DNA of 64,000 nt from RGIG3528 sp045598045 (GCA_045598045.1 JAZLLG010000033.1:1-64000); one strand, 5' to 3'; shown: positions 27,253-35,728, numbered from the stretch's first letter. Translations and numbers: made by a program. The notes: generated by a model not told the origin, from the letters alone.

Positions 27253-28326
27253 TTATTTATTATCCTTTTCACGTAAAGTAACGGCGTCCTTTGCAGAGCG
27301 ACGCCGTTCTTCTTCGATAGCGGCATAATGTTTTTTTGTGGTATTGACGTCTTTATGGCCGAGTACGTCGGCAACAAGATAGATGTCACCTGTTTCGGAA
27401 TATAATTGTGTACCATAAGTACTCCTCAGTTTATGAGGAGTGATTTTTTTTGAAGAAACAGAAATTTTGGCATACTTTTTTACAAGAATTTCAATGTTTC
27501 GTACTGACATTCGACATTTGTGAGAGGAGAGAAAGAGAGCGTTTTCGCTTCCTTCGGCGGGAATTATCAACCTGCGCTCCTCAAGGTAGTCGGATAAAGC
27601 AGAACGTACTTCTGTACCGAAATAAACAAATGATTCGTTGCCGCCTTTACGAACGATATTTATGCGATCGTTGTCAAAATCAACATCGTTTATATCAAGA
27701 CCTACACATTCGGAAACACGGATTCCGGTACCAAGAAGAAGAGTTGTTATGGCAAGATCGCGGACTTTGGTTTTTTCGTGAAACGCATATTGGTTTTTCG
27801 AAAGATTGCTCCCGGATTCAACAGTATCAAGAAATTCAGCAACTTCATTCGGATCCATACGAATGATATTTTTCTCGTGAATTTTAGGCATTCTGACCTG
27901 AAGCGTAGGATTTTCGTTAATGATACGATGACTGTGAAAATAATTGTACATTGAACGAATGGACGAAAGTTTACGCTTAATTCCGGCTTCGGAATTGGTA
28001 TATTTTTTGCCGTCCGGTTTTTCGTAATATTGAAGGAAATCAAGGTATTCTTCAAAATCGGAAGCTGTTAATTTTTCAAGCATCGAAACATCGGACATTG
28101 AATAATATTCTTTGTCATCCATATTTTTGTATATCGGATTATGTGTTCGCATATAATCAAAAAATACTTTCAAATCGGTTGCATATGCAATACGTGTCCT
28201 TGGCTGTGATGTTTGTTCAATGCCACGGAAAAACTGTTTAACAAAGGCAGGCATTTTTTCCAAAAGCTCACGAAGCTTTATAGTATTTTTGATTTTCTGT
28301 TGTTCGGCGTATGTATGATTAGCCAT
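27253..28326 (-). CDS. Tyrosine recombinase, XerS/XerC-like
   Basis: 357 aa from ATG 28326 (AAAGG 7 nt upstream); an in-frame ATG at 28341 precedes that site. A core-binding SAM-like domain (about 20-150) is followed by the catalytic domain with the full set: Arg in GTGIRVSE, Lys in RKGGNE, HKLR, the second His in GHKDVNT, and Tyr in KKHYA. The length, RDLAITTLLLGTGIRVSECVG and SSKKITPHKLRSTYG resemble the single-recombinase XerS of streptococci more than phage integrases. No phage genes or att duplications adjoin it. Role inferred: chromosome dimer resolution at the palindrome 64 bp upstream. Confidence 0.85.
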   Translation of the reverse strand: MANHTYAEQQKIKNTIKLRELLEKMPAFVKQFFRGIEQTSQPRTRIAYATDLKVFFDYMRTHNPIYKNMDDKEYYSMSDVSMLEKLTASDFEEYLDFLQYYEKPDGKKYTNSEAGIKRKLSSIRSMYNYFHSHRIINENPTLQVRMPKIHEKNIIRMDPNEVAEFLDTVESGSNLSKNQYAFHEKTKVRDLAITTLLLGTGIRVSECVGLDINDVDFDNDRINIVRKGGNESFVYFGTEVRSALSDYLEERRLIIPAEGSENALFLSSHKCRMSVRNIEILVKKYAKISVSSKKITPHKLRSTYGTQLYSETGDIYLVADVLGHKDVNTTKKHYAAIEEERRRSAKDAVTLREKDNK

Positions 28327-28367
28327 AAAGCAACCTTTCAAAGCATTTTTTTGTTGTTTTTCTCTGT

Positions 28368-28377
28368 AAGAGAGTGG
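28368..28377 (+). repeat. Direct repeat AAGAGAGTGG, copy 1
   Basis: The 10-bp sequence recurs at 28443-28452 in the same orientation. The two copies flank the palindrome at distances of 13 and 16 bp. They could be accessory protein sites or chance. Confidence 0.45.
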
Positions 28378-28390
28378 GTTATTTACAATA

Positions 28391-28426
28391 TATTATTTCG
28401 CTAAACGCGAGTTTTACGAAATAATA
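28391..28426. other. dif: dif-like inverted repeat upstream of the Xer-type recombinase gene
   Basis: Two 16-bp arms (28391-28406 and 28411-28426) are complementary at 14 of 16 positions around a 4-bp centre GCGA. The outer 10 bp, TATTATTTCG and CGAAATAATA, are perfect. No T-tract follows on either strand, which argues against a terminator. Position next to a lone XerS-like gene, and exactly at the change of gene polarity, suggests a recombination site for dimer resolution. A promoter operator is the alternative. Confidence 0.55.
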
Positions 28427-28442
28427 CGCATAAATTTATTAC

Positions 28443-28452
28443 AAGAGAGTGG
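28443..28452 (+). repeat. Direct repeat AAGAGAGTGG, copy 2
   Basis: Second copy of the 10-bp repeat at 28368-28377, ending 3 bp before the amidase stop codon. Confidence 0.45.
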
Positions 28453-28455
28453 TTT

Positions 28456-30477
28456 CTATCGTTTTGCCGGAAATTCATTAAAAAGCTGCTTACATGTATC
28501 ATAAATTACCTGAGCGGCTTTTTTCTGATAAGTTTCATTTACCAGTTTGTTATAATCGCTTTCGTTTGACATAAATCCAAGTTCAATCAAAACCGCAGGA
28601 ACTTTATTATATTTTACAACATAGAAATCACTTGATGTTATACCGCGGTTTCTTAGGCCAAGTTCAGCCGATAAATTGTTTACAAGCTTTTCTGCGATGT
28701 CCTGGCTCATAATGCCTGTGGACTGCAATTTATTGTTGGCTTTTGAATAATATACCTCACAACCATTCGGCTGGCTGCTGTTATTTGAATTCATATGAAG
28801 ACTTATGAAAAAGTCGGCGCAAACATCATCTGCAAAAACCGCACGATCCTCAAGACTTATAAGAACATCTGTTGTACGCGTCAAATATACTTTTATGTCT
28901 GTTTTATCGAAAATGTCTTTGCAGAATTTGTTCGTAATCTTGAAATTCAATTCTTTTTCGGTTGTTCCGTGCGCTGATGCTCCGGGGTCATAACCGCCGT
29001 GACCAGGATCAAGAAGAACAATTTTATCATAAATTTCATTAGGCCTTGCCACACGCAAAATAAGGTGATTCTGAGCCGTTTCATATGTGTAGGCAACAAT
29101 TAGCCTTGTGTCGAATGAAACGTCCGTATAACCCGTATTTTCGTTGTATTTGAGCACATATCCTTCAACCATTGAATAAGGATTGTTTATGCCTTTTTCT
29201 TTAATGTAATCAACGCAGTTTCCGGGAATTTTTATGACAAAATTGTAGTTTAAGTAATTATCCGTGTCCTTTATTTCAGAAAGCTCGATACCCTGAGGCA
29301 AAGGAATCAACAGTCTGTCATCGGGAAGAGTATCTTCGAAATTTTCATAGGAGCCCTCTCCCACGGGTGCTTTTGTAATCGCAGGAGTTATCTGAACCTG
29401 TGACTGCTTGCTTTGCTCGGAAAGCCGGTATCCGTTATCTCTTGCTGCATTTCCTGGAAAAGTAATATGTATTGATACATAGTCTGGGTTCAGATCGTAA
29501 ACGTAATATGTGCTGTCCGGATCGACGTAAGTGATGATTCGTGTTGTATTCATGTCTCCGGATACAAGACAATAATTTAAATAACTGTTTTCATCAGTTT
29601 CGGAAATATATATTCTGTCTCCGCATAAATTTCCGACACCGTAAAGATTAATCAAAAGCATATTACCGTCAAGAAAAACGGATACATCGGGCGCATCTAT
29701 TCCGAAGAGAACGATAGCATCCGAATTGTCCAAAGCATACCCCGATACTTCCGTAAGATATGATTTGCCGCTTTGACGCATACGTGCGTCTTCGAGTATG
29801 CTTTCGTAGTCAGAAGCCATGGGAAAACTGAATATTTCATTAGCGGGAATATTAACGTTTGTACTTCCGACAGATTTGGTATTACTGAGTTTTGAAAGAA
29901 ACAGGTTCCTTTCGTAGCTTCCTGTATAATCAACTTCCCATATTGTATATGATTTTGTGTAAAAATCATAGGAAAACTCAAAGCCCAAAGCGTTTAAGCA
30001 GAATTCAAGCGGCACACAGGCATATGCAACGTCAGTAGCTCTGTTTGTAACAAGAATTGCCGGTGCATCCATGATGATTTTCTTCTCGTTAACATAGGCT
30101 ATATCTGAATCCAGAGACATATTGATGCTTATATTGCCTTTTTTTAAAATTACTCGTCCGTCTGTCTGACTGTATGTACATCCGATTGCTTCAAAAAGCT
30201 TTTTTGCTCGAACCATCATGGCTCCACGGTATGTGAAAATCGGTAAAGCACCGAAATCAATATAATTGCCGTTAAAAAAAGCACCGTAAGTATCGCCGGA
30301 ATAAGTATAATTTCGGTTGGAAATTTTGAGATCGTATTCCGGACGTATATCATTCTCACCTTCAGCAAATGCAGTCTTTTCCGAAGAATAAAAACAGCTG
30401 AATACGGATGACAACAAAAGACTTATAATAACCGATATATTGAAAATTATTCTTTTTGCTTTTCTAAGTTTATCCAT
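28456..30477 (-). CDS. Secreted N-acetylmuramoyl-L-alanine amidase (Amidase_3)
   Basis: 673 aa. A signal peptide (about 1-38, ending AFA) directs export. An N-terminal copper amine oxidase-like stalk domain (about 50-160) and a beta-rich middle with AMIN-like character lead to the zinc amidase at about 485-670: DPGHGGYDPGA near 490, the Glu of TEKELN, SLHMNSN, and the catalytic Glu of LIELGFMSN. It cleaves the stem peptide from peptidoglycan glycan strands, acting in cell separation or remodelling. Confidence 0.92.
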   Translation of the reverse strand: MDKLRKAKRIIFNISVIISLLLSSVFSCFYSSEKTAFAEGENDIRPEYDLKISNRNYTYSGDTYGAFFNGNYIDFGALPIFTYRGAMMVRAKKLFEAIGCTYSQTDGRVILKKGNISINMSLDSDIAYVNEKKIIMDAPAILVTNRATDVAYACVPLEFCLNALGFEFSYDFYTKSYTIWEVDYTGSYERNLFLSKLSNTKSVGSTNVNIPANEIFSFPMASDYESILEDARMRQSGKSYLTEVSGYALDNSDAIVLFGIDAPDVSVFLDGNMLLINLYGVGNLCGDRIYISETDENSYLNYCLVSGDMNTTRIITYVDPDSTYYVYDLNPDYVSIHITFPGNAARDNGYRLSEQSKQSQVQITPAITKAPVGEGSYENFEDTLPDDRLLIPLPQGIELSEIKDTDNYLNYNFVIKIPGNCVDYIKEKGINNPYSMVEGYVLKYNENTGYTDVSFDTRLIVAYTYETAQNHLILRVARPNEIYDKIVLLDPGHGGYDPGASAHGTTEKELNFKITNKFCKDIFDKTDIKVYLTRTTDVLISLEDRAVFADDVCADFFISLHMNSNNSSQPNGCEVYYSKANNKLQSTGIMSQDIAEKLVNNLSAELGLRNRGITSSDFYVVKYNKVPAVLIELGFMSNESDYNKLVNETYQKKAAQVIYDTCKQLFNEFPAKR

Positions 30478-30506
30478 CTGTTCCTGCCTCTTATTACCCC
30501 AAAATT

Positions 30507-30534
30507 ATCATACAAAAAACGGAATAAAAATCAA
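30507..30534 (-). promoter_or_regulatory. Probable promoter of the amidase gene
   Basis: On the - strand, TTGATT (30534-30529), 16 bp, TATGAT (30512-30507). It is back to back with the ttcA-like promoter. Confidence 0.5.
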
Positions 30535-30576
30535 TAAAAAAATACTAAACAGCATAGCCTGAAAGCGTTACGGTAC

Positions 30577-30605
30577 TTGCGTTTTGCCGTGTCAGGTAGT
30601 ATAAT
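30577..30605 (+). promoter_or_regulatory. Promoter of the TtcA-like gene (leaderless)
   Basis: TTGCGT (30577-30582), 17 bp, TATAAT (30600-30605). Only 7 nt (CACCCGC) separate the -10 box from ATG 30613, so the transcript should start at or within a base or two of the start codon. Confidence 0.75.
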
Positions 30606-30612
30606 CACCCGC

Positions 30613-31335
30613 ATGAAACTGCAAAGACTTATGAGCCTTACAAGAAAGGCTGTTGATGAATTTAATATGATTTCCGAGGGTGACAAGATTGCTGTTGGCA
30701 TTTCAGGCGGCAAAGACAGTCTTGCCCTTCTTTATGCGCTTGCAAACATGCGTGTCTTCTATCCTAAAAAGTACGAACTCATAGCCATCACAATAGATCT
30801 TGGCTTTGAGGGCTTTGATTTAAGCCGTATACAGGCGCTTTGCGAAGAACTCAATGTCCCTTATCACATTGTAAAAACCGAAATTAAAGATATTGTTTTT
30901 GACACACGTCAGGAGACAAATCCATGTTCTCTTTGTGCAAAGATGCGTAAGGGAGCATTTAACGATGAAGCAAAACGTCTCGGGTGCAATAAAGCAGCCT
31001 ATGCTCATCATAAGGACGACGTTATTGACACAATGCTTATGTCGCTTATATATGAAGGGCGCTTCTATACGTTCTCTCCTGTCACGTATCTTGACCGAAT
31101 GGACATTACCCTTATAAGGCCTCTTCTTTATGTAAACGAAGCCGACATCGTCGGTTTCGAGCACCTTTACAACGTTCCTGTAACAAAAAACCCCTGTCCG
31201 GCGGACGGGGTTACCAAGCGTGAGTATGTGCGTGATCTCATTAAGCAGATTAATGCAGATTCACCGGGTCTTCGTGAACGTTTGTTTCATGCCATAACAG
31301 ACAGCACACTTCCTAGTTGGCAGAAGAAAAATTAA
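30613..31335 (+). CDS. TtcA-like tRNA thiolation ATPase (PP-loop)
   Basis: 240 aa. PP-loop SGGKDS near 37, a CxxC pair in NPCSLCAKMRKG near 113, and a third Cys in KNPCPADG near 195: the pattern of TtcA, which 2-thiolates C32 of some tRNAs using an iron-sulfur cluster. The start is ATG 30613; upstream in-frame starts fall inside the promoter. It lacks a Shine-Dalgarno, consistent with a leaderless message. It is one of only two + strand genes right of 27.3 kb and overlaps the 3' end of rsfS by 23 bp. Confidence 0.85.
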   Translation: MKLQRLMSLTRKAVDEFNMISEGDKIAVGISGGKDSLALLYALANMRVFYPKKYELIAITIDLGFEGFDLSRIQALCEELNVPYHIVKTEIKDIVFDTRQETNPCSLCAKMRKGAFNDEAKRLGCNKAAYAHHKDDVIDTMLMSLIYEGRFYTFSPVTYLDRMDITLIRPLLYVNEADIVGFEHLYNVPVTKNPCPADGVTKREYVRDLIKQINADSPGLRERLFHAITDSTLPSWQKKN

Positions 31336-31663
31336 CTTCCTTGCCATCTTTCCAAATTCTCTCAAGGTTGTAGAAATCCCTTGCTTCACGTGAGAAAATA
31401 TGGAGAATTACGTTTGCTGCATCCATAAGAATCCATCCTGAAGCTGAATTGCCTTCAACCTTAACCTCCTCTACACCTGCCTTGGCAAAAGCTTCAAGGG
31501 CAAAGTCTGTAAGCGCATCCATCTGGGGCTGGTTTGCAGCGTTTGTGATAACAAAATAATCAGTCATTACGGAAAGACCTGTAATGTCAATTACCTTAAC
31601 AGCCTCTGCTTTTTTATCTTCAAGTGCTGAAACAAGTGATTTAAGTAGTTCTTTATCTTCCAT
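31313..31663 (-). CDS. rsfS: Ribosome silencing factor RsfS
   Basis: 116 aa, normal length. VIDITGLSVMTDYFVITNA and the GNSASGWILMDAANVILHIF core are typical. It binds L14 and blocks 30S-50S joining in stationary phase. It overlaps yqeK by 11 nt at its 5' end and the convergent ttcA-like gene by 23 nt at its 3' end. Confidence 0.96.
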   Translation of the reverse strand: MEDKELLKSLVSALEDKKAEAVKVIDITGLSVMTDYFVITNAANQPQMDALTDFALEAFAKAGVEEVKVEGNSASGWILMDAANVILHIFSREARDFYNLERIWKDGKEVNFSSAN

Positions 31664-32264
31664 TTTCTTTGTCCTCTTTAACTTTCTTTTTGTAGAACTC
31701 CATAGTTACAATCGATTGCGGATCTATGCTTTCCGGACGTGTCTTGATGTATGAATTGACATTCATAAGTATAAGAACCGTTGCAAGGTCAATATCTTTA
31801 AATGCAAGTGCACGAAGCCGGTCAAGCGACGGCTCGGTTTTTTGAGTCCGCATGGGCTCAAGGAAATCCGCACAGAATACAATTTGCTCAAGTCTTGACA
31901 TGTTTTCACGTCCGACTGTATGATTGCTTATTGCGTTTATTATGTCTTCGTCTTCGATATCATACAGTGCTTTTGCAAGATAAGCACCATAACGTGGGTG
32001 AATTAAGCCCGGATTTCGTCTTTCGGCATCTGTCAGCCGGACCTTGTCATAATCGCACAGCTCAATTAACGTATTGTTGTCTATTTCTTTTGCGTTGTCA
32101 TGAAGTATGCCGGCAACAAGCGCTTTATCCCCCGGAACACCGTATACATATGCAAGACTTGCAGACAGGTAAGCTACGCCGACAGAATGCATGTAGCGCT
32201 TTGGAGAAAGCTTATCCTGCATAAGTCTGAAGTAATTATTTATCTGTTCGTTTGTATATGACAA
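31653..32264 (-). CDS. yqeK: HD-domain hydrolase YqeK (diadenosine tetraphosphatase family)
   Basis: 203 aa. HD-domain ligands are visible as YMHSVGV, GILHDNAKE and NAISNHT, and the last Asp is in FCADFLEP. Characterised YqeK proteins hydrolyse Ap4A symmetrically to ADP. It lies between nadD and rsfS as in most Firmicutes. Confidence 0.93.
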   Translation of the reverse strand: MSYTNEQINNYFRLMQDKLSPKRYMHSVGVAYLSASLAYVYGVPGDKALVAGILHDNAKEIDNNTLIELCDYDKVRLTDAERRNPGLIHPRYGAYLAKALYDIEDEDIINAISNHTVGRENMSRLEQIVFCADFLEPMRTQKTEPSLDRLRALAFKDIDLATVLILMNVNSYIKTRPESIDPQSIVTMEFYKKKVKEDKENGR

Positions 32265-32279
32265 AGTACCATCCCACCT

Positions 32280-32894
32280 TTACTTAACGCCGTAAAGCTT
32301 GTTTTTTTTAATATATTTTAATACCTCGGGAGTTACATATTCACATTCATCCGTTTCAGAAAGACACTCGCGAATTTCGGTAGATGAAACATCCATCTGT
32401 TTGAATTTTATGATTTCAACTTTTCCGCCGAATTTCTTTTGAATCTTATACTTATAGTATCGAAGGCTTCTGTCTGAAAGACCGTCACGCCCGGCAACAA
32501 GAAGGGTACACAGCTTTGAAATGACTTCCGGCTTAACCCATGTGCAGAATTTTTTAAGGGAGTCACCTCCGATAATAAAATACCATTCGGTTTCGGGCTC
32601 AAGCTTGTTTAAGAGCTGAAGGGTTTCGTATGTATAAGTGTTTCCCTCACGTCTGTATTCAAAATCAGAAGCAAAATATCCGGCTTTTTCACCGCCGAGA
32701 GCTTTCGTTGCAAGCTTTACCATATTAAGCCTGTGAGTTTCTGATTCAAGATCGCTTGTATCTTTATATGTAGGTTTTTTGGAGGGCATTATTATAAGTT
32801 CATCAAGCCCGAACTGCTCTTTAGCAGCTTTTGCAAGTTCAAGGTGAGCATAATGAATCGGGTTGAAGCTGCCTCCGAGAATGCCTTTTTTCAT
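32280..32894 (-). CDS. nadD: Nicotinate-nucleotide adenylyltransferase NadD
   Basis: 204 aa. Forms deamido-NAD from nicotinate mononucleotide and ATP. The nucleotidyltransferase motif GGSFNPIHYAH is at 6-16, and the C-terminal VSSTEIRE corresponds to the ISSTxIR motif. Normal length, in the conserved obg-yhbY-nadD-yqeK-rsfS cluster. Confidence 0.96.
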   Translation of the reverse strand: MKKGILGGSFNPIHYAHLELAKAAKEQFGLDELIIMPSKKPTYKDTSDLESETHRLNMVKLATKALGGEKAGYFASDFEYRREGNTYTYETLQLLNKLEPETEWYFIIGGDSLKKFCTWVKPEVISKLCTLLVAGRDGLSDRSLRYYKYKIQKKFGGKVEIIKFKQMDVSSTEIRECLSETDECEYVTPEVLKYIKKNKLYGVK

Positions 32895-32903
32895 GACTTT
32901 TAC

Positions 32904-33200
32904 CTATGGAAGAACAATCTTTCTCTTCTTCTCTTCTTTTGCCTGTTTATAAAGAACAATTTTCTTGCCGACAACAGATACAATGTCGGAGTGAGTTCTG
33001 TCGGAAAGTATTCCGGCAAGCTCCTTGGGATCGTCTTCACAATTCTTAAGAACCGAAATCTTTATCATTTCACGTGCTTCAAGAACTTCAATAATTGCTT
33101 CGGTAAATTCAGGTGTAAGGCTGTTTTTTCCGATTTGGAATATAGGGTCAAGGTTCTGGCCGAGGCCACGAAGATATGCTCTTTGCTTTGTGGTAATCAT
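32904..33200 (-). CDS. yhbY: YhbY family CRM-domain RNA-binding protein
   Basis: 98 aa single CRM domain: TTKQRAYLRGLGQNLDPIFQ and the IGKNSLTPEF motif. Related proteins bind pre-50S particles. The gene lies between obg and nadD. Confidence 0.95.
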   Translation of the reverse strand: MITTKQRAYLRGLGQNLDPIFQIGKNSLTPEFTEAIIEVLEAREMIKISVLKNCEDDPKELAGILSDRTHSDIVSVVGKKIVLYKQAKEEKKRKIVLP

Positions 33201-33215
33201 ATTATATCCTTCCTG

Positions 33216-34511
33216 TTATTTGTAATAATCGAATTCCCAACCGTAAAGCCTTACGGTGTCGCCGTCTTTAATTCCAAGTGCTTCAAGATCGTCAAGAATA
33301 CCGTTTGTTTTAAGGAAATTCTGGAAAAATTCGAAGCCTTTTTCGGAATCAAGATTAGTATATCCGAGCATCTTTTCAATGCGAGGTCCTTCAACAACGA
33401 ATACCTGGTCCTCTTCGTTATATTCAACAAAGTAAGGCTCCGTATCGGTAGTAAGTGTTTCCGTGAAAAATTCCTTTTCAAACGTAACAGGCCTTTCGGG
33501 ACAGGATTTAAGAAGCTCTCTGACCGCATATAAAAGCTCCGGGACGCCTTCTCCCGTCGCAGCCGATATCGGATATACCTTTATGCCCTGGGGCTCAAAT
33601 TCGTCCCGAATAAGCTGTAAAGCGATATCCTTTTCTTCACCGTAAAGAACATCAAGCTTATTTGCGGCAATTACCCAAGGCTTTGCCGGAATGCCCTTTT
33701 CTTTATTGTATGTTTCAAGTTCTTTGTTGATGGCATAAATGTCTTCAACCGCATCGCGGCCTTCCGTACATGCAGCATCAACAATATGTATAAGAACTTT
33801 GCAACGCTCAATGTGTCTTAAGAAATCAAGACCGAGGCCAACACCGTCCGAAGCACCTTCAATGAGGCCCGGAATGTCGGCGACAACAAAACCGCCTCCA
33901 TCCTTCATGTCAACGACACCAAGATTAGGATTGAGTGTTGTAAAGTGATAATTTGCAATTTTGGGTTTTGCATTGGAAATCATGCTGAGAAATGTGGATT
34001 TACCGACATTGGGGAAGCCTACAAGGCCTACATCGGCAATACATTTCAGCTCAAGAAGAACAGTAAGTTCCTTCGCATCCTGTCCGGGCTGTGCATACTT
34101 GGGCACCTGCATTGTAGCTGTAGCGTAATGCTGGTTTCCTTTACCACCGTTTCCACCCTTCAAAACAACTTCCCTGTTATTGCCGTTTGACATGTCGGCG
34201 ATAACCTTTCCTGTTGTTTTTTCTTTGATGACAGTTCCTTCGGGAACTTTAAGAATAATATCGTTTCCATCTGCACCTGAACAGTTGTTTCCTTTACCGT
34301 TTTCTCCGTTCTCGGCACAGTATTTTCTGATAAATCGAAAATCGGTAAGAGTATTGAGACCTTTGTCAACTTCAAAAATAACGTCTCCGCCTCTTCCGCC
34401 GTCGCCTCCGTTAGGGCCTCCTGCTGCAACAAACAGTTCACGTCTGAATGCTACGCAACCGTCTCCGCCCTTACCGGATCTGATAAGTATTTCTGCACGA
34501 TCTGCAAACAT
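33216..34511 (-). CDS. obgE: GTPase ObgE/CgtA
   Basis: 431 aa. The glycine-rich Obg fold (1-158) is followed by the G domain with GFPNVGKST near 166, DIPGLIEGA and NKLD, and a C-terminal OCT domain (about 350-431). It is an essential ribosome assembly GTPase that also links to the stringent response. It follows rpmA, from which it is separated by a probable terminator/attenuator. Confidence 0.97.
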   Translation of the reverse strand: MFADRAEILIRSGKGGDGCVAFRRELFVAAGGPNGGDGGRGGDVIFEVDKGLNTLTDFRFIRKYCAENGENGKGNNCSGADGNDIILKVPEGTVIKEKTTGKVIADMSNGNNREVVLKGGNGGKGNQHYATATMQVPKYAQPGQDAKELTVLLELKCIADVGLVGFPNVGKSTFLSMISNAKPKIANYHFTTLNPNLGVVDMKDGGGFVVADIPGLIEGASDGVGLGLDFLRHIERCKVLIHIVDAACTEGRDAVEDIYAINKELETYNKEKGIPAKPWVIAANKLDVLYGEEKDIALQLIRDEFEPQGIKVYPISAATGEGVPELLYAVRELLKSCPERPVTFEKEFFTETLTTDTEPYFVEYNEEDQVFVVEGPRIEKMLGYTNLDSEKGFEFFQNFLKTNGILDDLEALGIKDGDTVRLYGWEFDYYK

Positions 34512-34581
34512 TTTCTACCTCGTTTTCCTTGCAATACAGTAAATCTGTACCACTCACCAAGTTGTTATGAATTAATTTTAG

Positions 34582-34617
34582 AAGAAAAGAAGCCCCGAAC
34601 GAAGAGGTTCAGGGCTT
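34582..34617 (-). terminator. Terminator or attenuator between rpmA and obgE
   Basis: On the - strand an 11-bp stem (34617-34607 with 34600-34590, one G-T pair, 6-nt loop) is followed by CTTTTCTTC. The T-tract is broken, so partial read-through into obgE is likely. Confidence 0.65.
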
Positions 34618-34623
34618 TAATTC

Positions 34624-34917
34624 TTACTGTTCGGATTCTTCTACAGGATAAACAGAAGCCTGCTTCTTGTCTTTTCCTAATCTCTCGAACTTTAATACGC
34701 CATCAACGAGCGCATATAATGTGTCATCGCCACCGCGTCCAACGTTTACACCGGGATGAATCTTTGTTCCACGCTGTCTGTAAAGAATGTTGCCTGCAAG
34801 TACAAACTGACCGTCTGCACGCTTGGCACCAAGTCTTTTGGACTCAGAATCTCTGCCGTTCTTTGTTGAACCAACGCCCTTTTTATGAGCGAATAACTGA
34901 AGGTTCATCTTAAACAT
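34624..34917 (-). CDS. rpmA: 50S ribosomal protein L27 with cleavable N-terminus
   Basis: 97 aa. The Firmicutes pro-sequence MNLQLFA precedes the mature N-terminus HKKGVGS. The protease Prp, encoded next to it, removes it so that the N-terminal tail can reach the peptidyl transferase centre. An AAGGAGG 8 nt upstream selects ATG 34917. Confidence 0.98.
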   Translation of the reverse strand: MFKMNLQLFAHKKGVGSTKNGRDSESKRLGAKRADGQFVLAGNILYRQRGTKIHPGVNVGRGGDDTLYALVDGVLKFERLGKDKKQASVYPVEESEQ

Positions 34918-34930
34918 TTTGCTTACCTCC

Positions 34931-35245
34931 TTAAATAATCAGTTTAACGAATGCTTCCCCGTACTCTTTAACAATTGACTGTATTCCGAGAACAAAGGAA
35001 GAAAGGATTAAAGAACTTTCCTTTGAAATGTCTTCGACAAGTATGAGTTCCAGAAAGCCGTCTTCCTGCTTAGCGGAAAACTTATCTTCTGTGAAAGCTT
35101 CGATGGAATTTACTGCATTAAGTGCAAGAACAGAAACTGCCGCACATACGATGTCAGAACCCTTTTTTGCGAAACCTGCGTGACCTTCGGAACGAAAGCC
35201 GCACAACTCATTTTCGTCATTGTAGATAGTTGTTACTTTAATCAT
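34931..35245 (-). CDS. prp: Ribosomal-processing cysteine protease Prp
   Basis: 104 aa. The catalytic His is in SEGHAGFA near 21 and Cys in GSDIVCAAVS near 34. It cleaves the L27 pro-sequence encoded immediately downstream. It sits between rplU and rpmA as in other Firmicutes. Confidence 0.96.
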   Translation of the reverse strand: MIKVTTIYNDENELCGFRSEGHAGFAKKGSDIVCAAVSVLALNAVNSIEAFTEDKFSAKQEDGFLELILVEDISKESSLILSSFVLGIQSIVKEYGEAFVKLII

Positions 35246-35247
35246 GA

Positions 35248-35556
35248 TTAAGCATTGATCTTCTCAATCTTAACACGAGTATAATTCTGTCTGTGGCCGT
35301 TCTTGTTATGATAGCCGGACTTTCTCTTATACTTGTAAACAATTACCTTTTTACCCTTAACATCGCCGATAACTGATGCTTTAACGGATGCTCCGGATAC
35401 GGTAGGATTTCCGACTTTCATTTCTCCGTTGTTTACTGCGAGAACCTGATCAAATGTGTAGTCTGCACCTGCTTCAACGCCGAGCTTTTCTACATTAATG
35501 ATATCGCCTTCTGCTACCTTGTATTGCTTACCACCTGTTGCAATAATAGCGTACAT
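35248..35556 (-). CDS. rplU: 50S ribosomal protein L21
   Basis: 102 aa, full length. YAIIATGGKQYKVAEGD and the basic end YKRKSGYHNKNGHRQNYT are typical. It is the first gene of the rplU-prp-rpmA cluster, behind a structured leader. Confidence 0.98.
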   Translation of the reverse strand: MYAIIATGGKQYKVAEGDIINVEKLGVEAGADYTFDQVLAVNNGEMKVGNPTVSGASVKASVIGDVKGKKVIVYKYKRKSGYHNKNGHRQNYTRVKIEKINA

Positions 35557-35693
35557 ATTGGCACCTCCATTTTAAATTACTCGCCAATTTTGGAGTTTAC
35601 TGTTCTGCCTTTCGGCTTTGTTTCGGTAGTTTATCTCTTCTCGGGGAGATAAATGCGAACAGCAAAACTTAGAGCCCTAATTGTGCGGCATAC
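35557..35693 (-). promoter_or_regulatory. L21 leader RNA (ribosomal protein autoregulatory leader)
   Basis: The leader of about 137 nt folds on the - strand with an outer stem CTGTTC/GAACAG (35662-35657 with 35605-35600) enclosing TTTATCT/AGATAAA (35653-35647 with 35636-35630) and GCC-GAAA-GGC (35616-35607). Position and architecture fit the L21 leader known upstream of rplU in Firmicutes, where the product is thought to repress its own operon. Confidence 0.7.
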
Positions 35694-35699
35694 TGAACA

Positions 35700-35728
35700 T
35701 TTATATCACGAACTTTATTGTTTGTCAA
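35700..35728 (-). promoter_or_regulatory. Sigma-A promoter of rplU
   Basis: On the - strand, TTGACA (35728-35723), 17 bp, TATAAA (35705-35700). The start should be near 35693. Confidence 0.85.

Noticed and set aside
27253..28326. Integrase of a prophage or integrative element
   Set aside because: No phage, conjugation or excisionase genes, no tRNA and no flanking att duplication; neighbours are housekeeping genes and the protein resembles XerS.
28391..28426. Transcription terminator
   Set aside because: Neither strand has a T-tract after the hairpin, and neighbouring transcripts do not need a terminator on the recombinase side.
30577..30612. TtcA-like start at 30577
   Set aside because: This TTG is part of the -35 box; the protein aligns from Met at 30613.
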